A DNA stretch of 32,424 bases from Planctomycetaceae bacterium. Its GTDB lineage: Bacteria; Planctomycetota; Planctomycetia; Pirellulales; Pirellulaceae. A program made the translations under genes and the position numbers. Shown in pieces: positions 26,883-32,424 of the stretch. The first letter of the stretch is position 1. Every line of letters begins with the position of its first letter. Under the pieces are notes generated by a model. It was not told where the DNA came from, did no database searches, and worked only from the letters and a program-made list of their open reading frames with translations. Location of the stretch: NCBI GenBank assembly GCA_002862205.1, contig PKCN01000235.1, positions 1-32,424 of the forward strand, given 5' to 3'.

Positions 26883-27776
26883 TCAGATCCGCTGCAGTTC
26901 GCGGTTGTCAATCAAGCGAGTGGTTCCAATGGATCCAGCGATCAAGGCGACTACAGGCCGATCAATGGACGTCAGCGGGGTGAGGTCCTCAGCCGAGACA
27001 ATCGTGGCATAGTCAAGGGTGTCGAGGCGAGGCACCGTTCCAGAAGCATCAGACAAAGTATTTGTCGCGGTGGGTTGTTGTCCGAGCAGCAACTCACGCA
27101 TTTGAATTTGCAGGATTTCAGTGCGGGCTTCTCCTGAGACATAAGACTTCTCGACCTGATTGAGTGCGGCGGATAGTAGCAAAGCACGTTCGCGGTCATT
27201 CTCACTCAGGTAACGGTTGCGACTACTCAAAGCGAGCCCATCGGCTTCCCGAACCGTTTCGCATCCAATGATTTCTGTTCCCACATTGAGGTCCCGCGCC
27301 ATCGCCTCGATCACTCGCCACTGCTGGTAGTCCTTTTTACCAAAGTAGGCATGTGTGGCCGGCAGAGCCTGGAAAAGTTTCAAGACCACCGTGGCAACGC
27401 CACGAAAATGACCCGGACGACAGATGCCCTCCAGAGTTTCACCGATGCGAGGTGATTCGACCCATGTACTGAAACCATCCGGATACATCTGTTCTTTGGT
27501 TGGCACGAATACTGCAGATACTCCAGCGGTTCTCAGTTTCTCAAGATCTGCGTCGAGGGTACGCGGATATTTTTCCAAATCCTCAGTGGGGCCAAACTGG
27601 GTTGGGTTCACAAAGATACTTGCGACCGCGACATCACACGATCGGGCTGAGTGGACCAGCGATAAATGCCCCTCATGCAAGGCTCCCATCGTTGGAACAA
27701 AACCAACGGTTTGGCCCCGGGAACGAAAAGAACCTACATATTCTCGGGCACTGTCAGGCGAATCAAAGACTTCCAT
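26883..27776 (-). CDS. panC: Pantoate--beta-alanine ligase (pantothenate synthetase)
   Basis: 297 aa. Makes pantothenate from pantoate, beta-alanine and ATP for CoA synthesis. All class signatures are present: [10 protein letters not shown] (28-37), FVNPTQFG (55-62), [14 protein letters not shown] (118-131), FGKKDYQQW (145-153) and SSRNRYLS (184-191, KMSKS-like). The C-terminal dimer domain is complete. Start ATG 27776 has no clear Shine-Dalgarno, but the gene begins 17 bp after the DUF151 stop, so coupling to that gene is likely. Confidence 0.97.
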   Translation of the reverse strand: MEVFDSPDSAREYVGSFRSRGQTVGFVPTMGALHEGHLSLVHSARSCDVAVASIFVNPTQFGPTEDLEKYPRTLDADLEKLRTAGVSAVFVPTKEQMYPDGFSTWVESPRIGETLEGICRPGHFRGVATVVLKLFQALPATHAYFGKKDYQQWRVIEAMARDLNVGTEIIGCETVREADGLALSSRNRYLSENDRERALLLSAALNQVEKSYVSGEARTEILQIQMRELLLGQQPTATNTLSDASGTVPRLDTLDYATIVSAEDLTPLTSIDRPVVALIAGSIGTTRLIDNRELQRI

Positions 27777-27793
27777 GGCGGTGTTCGCTGCGA

Positions 27794-28207
27794 TTAGATG
27801 GCAGAAGTGGCTTCTTCGAGCACATGTTCACTGACATAAATTGGCAGCGGTGGTGAAAACGTGACCGCTACCGCTATCGCATCACTCGGGCGAGAGTCGA
27901 TTTCAATGACTTCGCCATCGGTTTTGACCAATCGAAGTTGCGCGAAGTAGGTGCTTTGGTTCAAGTTGTTGATCACAACACTCTCAACCTTGGCATCCAA
28001 TGCGTGGGCGACATTCACGATCAGGTCGTGTGTCAGTGGACGCGGCGGTACGTATTCATCCTTCACACGCCGGTCGATATTGGTGGCTTCAAATATTCCG
28101 ATCAAGATCGGGAATTCCCGGTCGCCATCTACCTCTTGCAGGTAAATGACTTGATTCTCGGTCAGCTCCGAAATGATGATCCGAGCTAATTGCATTTTTA
28201 CGGGCAT
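27794..28207 (-). CDS. Bifunctional nuclease family protein (DUF151)
   Basis: 137 aa, typical of the DUF151 / bifunctional nuclease family: ENQVIYLQE, FPILIGIFEA, RPLTHDL and the conserved IDSRPSDAIAVAV near 104-116. Plant and Thermotoga relatives have been reported as nucleases or stress-linked proteins; the cellular role in bacteria is not settled. It is the first gene of a likely minus-strand unit with panC. ATG 28207 is used; the Met at 28195 is an alternative, and neither has a strong ribosome site. Confidence 0.9.
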   Translation of the reverse strand: MPVKMQLARIIISELTENQVIYLQEVDGDREFPILIGIFEATNIDRRVKDEYVPPRPLTHDLIVNVAHALDAKVESVVINNLNQSTYFAQLRLVKTDGEVIEIDSRPSDAIAVAVTFSPPLPIYVSEHVLEEATSAI

Positions 28208-28552
28208 GAGATCGTTTGCAGTTGGACAGTGATTAGATTGGCTTGGACCAGAGTGAACGCGCTCGCCACCCGAGTATACCGTTTCCTGAGTTGTTGAGAG
28301 TAGGGAAGCAAACGCCTATCGTGACCAAATTGATGCAAACTTCGGCACGATCAGAATTCGGCGTTTTTTTCTTTCAGGGAGCTCCGACTTCAAATCAGCC
28401 CGTTTTGCATTTGGCAGAGTCACACCCACTGGCAGCCCGGTGTTCTTTTGATCGTTTTGATGAGAAGCGGGCACTCATTGGTTCCGAGGCCAGGCCTGAA
28501 GCATTCACCTGAGGCCAAGCCTGAAGCATTCAACTGTGGGGTTAACCCTCGA
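28208..28552. other. Spacer between glgB 3' end and DUF151 gene
   Basis: 345 bp. Contains a 25-bp tandem duplication at 28486-28535 and a T-run near 28365-28373. No gene or convincing hairpin terminator for glgB was found. The promoter of the DUF151-panC unit is expected near 28210-28280. Confidence 0.55.
28486..28535. repeat. 25-bp tandem duplication near glgB stop
   Basis: Two adjacent copies (28486-28510 and 28511-28535) differ at two positions; each contains the core CCTGAAGCATTCA. They end 17 bp beyond the glgB stop codon. Confidence 0.92.
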
Positions 28553-30805
28553 TCAGCTTTCCAGTCGGAAAATGGTGGTGGCGAGTGGTGGCAAGTTGAC
28601 CAGAATGCTGTCAGGTCGCTCGTGATGGCTTCGTCCTGTTGTCTCTCTTCCGGGAAAGTTGCCAAGGTCGGTCCCACCATAGGTTGAACTGTCGCTGTTG
28701 AAAATTTCCTTCCAGTATCCACTGCTGGGAACACCGACTTCGTAGTCGTAGCGTACAACCGGTGTCATGTTGGCACAGATGAGCAATGGCGGAGTGCCGT
28801 CGAGTCCTTTTCTCAAATACACCAGAATGCTGTCGCGTGCGTTCAGGCAATCAATCCATTCGAATCCCTGCTCGGAAAAATCAAGCTGGTGGAGAGCGGG
28901 GTTTTCTACCACGATTCGGTTGAGGTCGGCAACCATTTGCTGAACACCACGATGGTTTTCAAAATCGAGTAATTCCCATTGGGGGCCATCGTCGTGGTTC
29001 CATTCATTCCATTGCCCGAACTCACCGCCCATGAAAAGCAGCTTTTTACCCGGGTGCGTCCACATGTAGGAGTAAAGCAGGCGCAGGTTGGCAAATTTCT
29101 GCCACATGTCGCCGGGCATTTGGCTCAGCATCGCACCCTTGCCGTGAACGACTTCGTCGTGAGACAGGGGGAGCATGAAATTTTCGGTGAATGCATAAAT
29201 CAGACTGAACGTCAGTTCATTCTGATGATGACTGCGATGAACAGGCTCCTTGTGGAAGTAATCCAGAGTGTCGTTCATCCAGCCCATGTTCCATTTGCAA
29301 GTGAATCCCAAACCACCATCTGAGGTCGGACGCGACACTCCCGGCCATGCGGTTGATTCTTCTGCAGCGGTCACCACACCCGGATACTGCTCGTGTACCG
29401 CTTCGTTGAATTCACGCAGGAATTCAATGGCTTCGAGATTTTCCCGACCACCGTATTGGTTCGGAATCCATTGGTCATGTTCACGACTGTAGTCCAGGTA
29501 CAGCATTGAAGCGACTGCATCGACGCGAAGGCCATCAATGTGATATTTATCCAGCCAGAAGAGAGCATTGGCAATCAGGAAATTGCGGACCTCGTTGCGA
29601 CCATAATTGAAAATAAGCGTACCCCAATCCGGGTGCTCGCCTTGGCGTGCGTCGGCATGTTCATACAGAGCCGAACCATCAAACTTTGCCAAACCATGGC
29701 TATCCTTTGGGAAATGCGCCGGTACCCAGTCGACGATCACGCCGATCCCATGCTGGTGCATGTAGTCGACAAAGTACATGAAGTCTTCCGGACTGCCATG
29801 ACGGGACGTGGGGGCAAAGTAACCCACGGTCTGATATCCCCATGAGCCTGTGAATGGATGCTCCGTGACGGGCATCAACTCAACATGCGTGAAGTGCATG
29901 CGGTGGCAGTAGTCGACCAGTCGCTTGGCCAGGTCTCTGTAGTCCAGCCAGCCGTGGGTGCGACCCGGCCCCTTTTGCCAACTGCCCAAGTGGACTTCGT
30001 AGGTGTTCATGGGGGACTCAAGGGGATCCCAGTCACGGCGTTTGGACATCCAATCGCTGTCATCCCATTGGTACGTTTGCAGGTCCGATACGATGGACGC
30101 AGTCAGGGGCGGTAATTCTGCAGCAAAGCCCAAGGGGTCGCTCTTGTCGACCCACTCGTCATCTTGATTGAGAATTCGATACTTGTATCTGTCACCTACC
30201 TTCGCGTCGGGGATGAAGAGTTCCCAGATCCCCAAGTGTTCCAGGGCGCGGGCGGTGTGCTCGCGGCCATCCCAATGGTTGAAATCGCCTACCATCTGAA
30301 CACTTTTTGCATTAGGTGCCCAGACAGCGAAGTTCACGCCGCTCGCATCGTCAATGATGCGGGGCTGTGCCCCCAACCGTTCGTAAATTCGATGGTGCCG
30401 TCCCTCACCGATCAGATGCCTGTCAAGATCGCTGAAGATGGACGGAGCGGCATACGGATCTTGCATGTCGATTATTTCGCCAGCCTTGTCAGTCATCTGG
30501 ATACGGTATCTGGATGCACGTGCTTTCCCTTGCGCGACATCTTGATCTGCTCGTGGCCTTTCGTCGACCTCTGCATGGCAAATCGCTTCAAAAAATCCTG
30601 CCGGATGCAGTCGCCGCATGGGCCGACGTAAACCGCTCTGGCGATCAATGATCCATGCCGCTCTGGCTTGTGGCAAAAGAGTGCGAACTGCAATCGCCTC
30701 ACTGCCAAGATAGTCCACTGGGTGTGGACCCAGCACGCTCGAAGGGTTTTCGTGGGTTCCTTCGATCAGTTGGCTGATGCAGGAAAGCGAGACTTGAGTG
30801 TGCAT
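28553..30805 (-). CDS. glgB: 1,4-alpha-glucan (glycogen) branching enzyme, GH13
   Basis: 750 aa, full length for the long GlgB form. N-terminal CBM48-like modules at about 20-120 and 140-240 ([23 protein letters not shown] at 158-180). The GH13 barrel has nucleophile Asp429 ([11 protein letters not shown]), acid/base Glu482 ([10 protein letters not shown]) and the third carboxylate in [13 protein letters not shown] near 558. The C-terminal beta domain is complete. It forms alpha-1,6 branches in glycogen. ATG 30805 has only a weak GCGGATC upstream. No other glycogen genes adjoin it; the gene upstream on the same strand is the RNase H-like protein, 81 bp away. Confidence 0.96.
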   Translation of the reverse strand: MHTQVSLSCISQLIEGTHENPSSVLGPHPVDYLGSEAIAVRTLLPQARAAWIIDRQSGLRRPMRRLHPAGFFEAICHAEVDERPRADQDVAQGKARASRYRIQMTDKAGEIIDMQDPYAAPSIFSDLDRHLIGEGRHHRIYERLGAQPRIIDDASGVNFAVWAPNAKSVQMVGDFNHWDGREHTARALEHLGIWELFIPDAKVGDRYKYRILNQDDEWVDKSDPLGFAAELPPLTASIVSDLQTYQWDDSDWMSKRRDWDPLESPMNTYEVHLGSWQKGPGRTHGWLDYRDLAKRLVDYCHRMHFTHVELMPVTEHPFTGSWGYQTVGYFAPTSRHGSPEDFMYFVDYMHQHGIGVIVDWVPAHFPKDSHGLAKFDGSALYEHADARQGEHPDWGTLIFNYGRNEVRNFLIANALFWLDKYHIDGLRVDAVASMLYLDYSREHDQWIPNQYGGRENLEAIEFLREFNEAVHEQYPGVVTAAEESTAWPGVSRPTSDGGLGFTCKWNMGWMNDTLDYFHKEPVHRSHHQNELTFSLIYAFTENFMLPLSHDEVVHGKGAMLSQMPGDMWQKFANLRLLYSYMWTHPGKKLLFMGGEFGQWNEWNHDDGPQWELLDFENHRGVQQMVADLNRIVVENPALHQLDFSEQGFEWIDCLNARDSILVYLRKGLDGTPPLLICANMTPVVRYDYEVGVPSSGYWKEIFNSDSSTYGGTDLGNFPGRETTGRSHHERPDSILVNLPPLATTIFRLES

Positions 30806-30886
30806 TTGTGATCCGCTAGAGCGGCGTCAGGGAAGTTGAAGCGGGGTAGTGGTGGGCCGGTAGAGCCTCTGTGGTGACCGATGGAT

Positions 30887-31549
30887 TCAATTTGACTCAA
30901 TCAAATCTTTCGCAGTGAAGCGTCGCCGTGGCTCATGGGGACTTTCGATTGGGTTGCCACGCATCAGCCAGCGTCGCAATTGATCCTGGGGGCCATTGGC
31001 TCCATGGGGAGCCGATGGCTTGTGGTGTGGTGAATCGACACGGATGTCTTCGAAATTCTGTTTTTCACTTGCTGGTGCTGCGGTCGGTGTGGCCCCGACG
31101 CTGACAAGACGCGAGGAAACCAGACACGCTTCCACGCGGTGAATGGAGAGAGCGCGATCAACTCGACGCCATAAATCGGCGTGCTGGACATCGATCCGAC
31201 GCCCAAAATGCTCCCACACAAAGTTGTTTTCTCGCCATCGAGGTAAAGAGTCTGAGAGAGATCGGACCAAATAGCGATTATGGCTCAGCAGGGTGATCGA
31301 GGAAGGACCTTCAATTGACTCCAAGCCCCGAACAGCAGCCAGAAGTGTGAGGCGATTCAAATCGCCCAATTCGACATCACCCGCATCAAAGACCGGTTGT
31401 CCATCGGATGATTCCAACGAAAAATGCCACGTCCCTTCGCTAAGGGATGACGCTTTCGCTTCACAGACCAGCAGGTACTCAGAGCAGATTTCGGCGTCGT
31501 GTGCGTGGGGCACGCAAGCACGCGCCATGTTGGGCGGTGTTTTCAACAT
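30887..31549 (-). CDS. RNase H-fold protein with degenerate active site
   Basis: 220 aa. Residues ~24-145 follow the RNase HI pattern: WHFSLESSDG, NRLTLLAAVRGLESI, ITLLSHNRYLVRSL, WRENNF, then DLWRRVDRALSIHRVEACLV. Compared with RNase HI, the Glu of NNRMEL is Thr68 and the Asp of TDS is His90; the terminal GH..D segment is absent. Nuclease activity is therefore doubtful. A polar tail of ~75 residues follows. Start options are GTG 31552, ATG 31549 or ATG 31528; none has a good ribosome site. It may be a nucleic-acid-binding relic or regulator (inference). Confidence 0.72.
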   Translation of the reverse strand: MLKTPPNMARACVPHAHDAEICSEYLLVCEAKASSLSEGTWHFSLESSDGQPVFDAGDVELGDLNRLTLLAAVRGLESIEGPSSITLLSHNRYLVRSLSDSLPRWRENNFVWEHFGRRIDVQHADLWRRVDRALSIHRVEACLVSSRLVSVGATPTAAPASEKQNFEDIRVDSPHHKPSAPHGANGPQDQLRRWLMRGNPIESPHEPRRRFTAKDLIESN

Positions 31550-32029
31550 CACAGGGAAAGTAATCCAACAGGATGGGGCAAGGTGTCGTCAAGAAATGCC
31601 TTTTCTCAAACGACACGCGATTGGGAGGTGCGATCCATCGGTGTTCCAGCGGAGACCATCATCTCCAGCACGTGGCTGGTTTCCGCCTGCCTTTGCCTAT
31701 CGGCACGCTCGCCACGTTCCCCCTACTGTCGATAATCAAAAAGGTCAACCAATCTTCACACCGGACGTCATGAAACGTAGATGCCATACGATCCGTAAAA
31801 GCCCGTAAACCATCTCCGCTTTGTCAGATGGATTTAGCGATCGCGCAAGGAGACCCTGAGGATGACGCTGGGTGTTGCGTGCGGAGCCGCGAAAGAACGG
31901 AAACGAGCAGACCGGATGGTTCGAACCACGTTATCCCGCACGCGAGACAGGACTCACGTGGACTGGGTAATCATCAACAGAGGTCAGCACGCACACTTCT
32001 GGTATCGGAAAATGAGTGCAGTGAGGATT
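31550..32029. other. Spacer upstream of RNase H-like gene
   Basis: 480 bp with no credible gene. A 12-bp perfect palindrome TGGTTCGAACCA lies at 31917-31928 and could be an operator half-pair or chance. No tandem array, tRNA or terminator recognised. Confidence 0.5.
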
Positions 32030-32424
32030 CTACTGAATCTTAGTTTCCGGCCAGTTGTGAGTGGACCCGCAAAAACTAGCGGCACGCAGAATCTTGCAGG
32101 CTGAAAACGAACGAGTCAGTTTCGATAATTCTTCGCTCGATTCAATGTGGCCAATTCCGATTGACTCCGTCTGTTCCGGGGTCAACTCACTGCGCAACAG
32201 CACTCGGTAATCCTGAATCAAACTTCGCAGCGTCTCTGCGGGGGCAAGCATTGGGTCCCACGAGGGAAACTCATCTTCGGTGAGCATTTGGGAACCGCTT
32301 GGCAGAACCACGGATGGCTCTGTGAGACTCAAAAGGTGACCTGAGGGAGCATCGGAAAGTCTGGTCCACAAAACGATCGTGCCGCCCGAATCCGATACGC
32401 GGGCTGCGGCTGCGGCTGCACGGG
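32030..32424 (-). CDS. C-terminal part of an unknown protein, runs off the window
   Basis: The frame is open from the window's right edge to the TAG at 32030-32032, giving at least 131 residues with no upstream limit. The first visible residues are an Ala-rich run, then DSGGTIVLWTRLSDAPSG and a segment rich in Leu, Glu and Ser (ETLRSLIQDYRVLL). No recognised domain, and no start seen within the window. Codon pattern and length are compatible with a real gene end, but the evidence is modest. Confidence 0.5.
   Translation of the reverse strand, partial: RAAAAAARVSDSGGTIVLWTRLSDAPSGHLLSLTEPSVVLPSGSQMLTEDEFPSWDPMLAPAETLRSLIQDYRVLLRSELTPEQTESIGIGHIESSEELSKLTRSFSACKILRAASFCGSTHNWPETKIQ

Noticed and set aside
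31917-31928. TGGTTCGAACCA as the T-arm of a tRNA
   Set aside because: No matching acceptor, D or anticodon stems around it; retained only as a palindrome.

Overview
The window looks like a chromosome segment from a planctomycete, most likely a Pirellulales (Rhodopirellula-like) bacterium. The main pointers are a PVC-type 'small basic protein' (24256-24459), a MoxR / DUF58 / BatA-like / large vWA membrane protein cassette, moderate GC content, gene-sparse spacers of 300-600 bp, and the general protein style. The genus is an inference; no rRNA or tRNA gene was found.

Layout, left to right. (1) 181-2979 (+): a Tat-exported PhoD-like phosphatase. (2) 3404-7192 (+): a bifunctional proline dehydrogenase / P5C dehydrogenase (PutA type), with 14-bp tandem arrays on both sides and a 15-bp in-frame array in its interdomain linker. 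(3) 7478-8251 (-): an SDR oxidoreductase. (4) 13355 down to 8562 (-): two membrane-anchored P-loop GTPase-like proteins followed by a MotA/TolQ/ExbB-family protein, tightly packed and probably one transcript. (5) 13959-14609 (+): a small helical lipoprotein preceded by a possible short leader ORF. (6) 21976 down to 14785 (-): a Bat-like operon of MoxR AAA+ ATPase, DUF58 protein, BatA-like vWA protein and a large vWA membrane protein. (7) 23671 down to 22586 (-): a flippase-like LPG-synthase TM protein. (8) 24256-24459 (+): the small basic protein with a strong intrinsic terminator, then an acyl desaturase (24720-25715, +). (9) 28207 down to 25847 (-): DUF151 bifunctional nuclease, panC and UDP-glucuronate decarboxylase. 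(10) 30805 down to 28553 (-): glycogen branching enzyme, preceded by an RNase H-fold protein lacking most catalytic carboxylates (31549-30887) and the 3' end of an unknown gene entering from the right edge.

Most genes are housekeeping or envelope-related: proline catabolism, pantothenate, glycogen, nucleotide-sugar supply and lipid desaturation. No phage, IS element, CRISPR array or integrase was seen. Two things stand out. One is the compact paired-GTPase plus TolQ-like cassette, which I do not recognise as a named system. The other is the unusual density of short (12-25 bp) tandem repeats, at least eleven loci in 32 kb, in spacers, protein linkers and gene ends.
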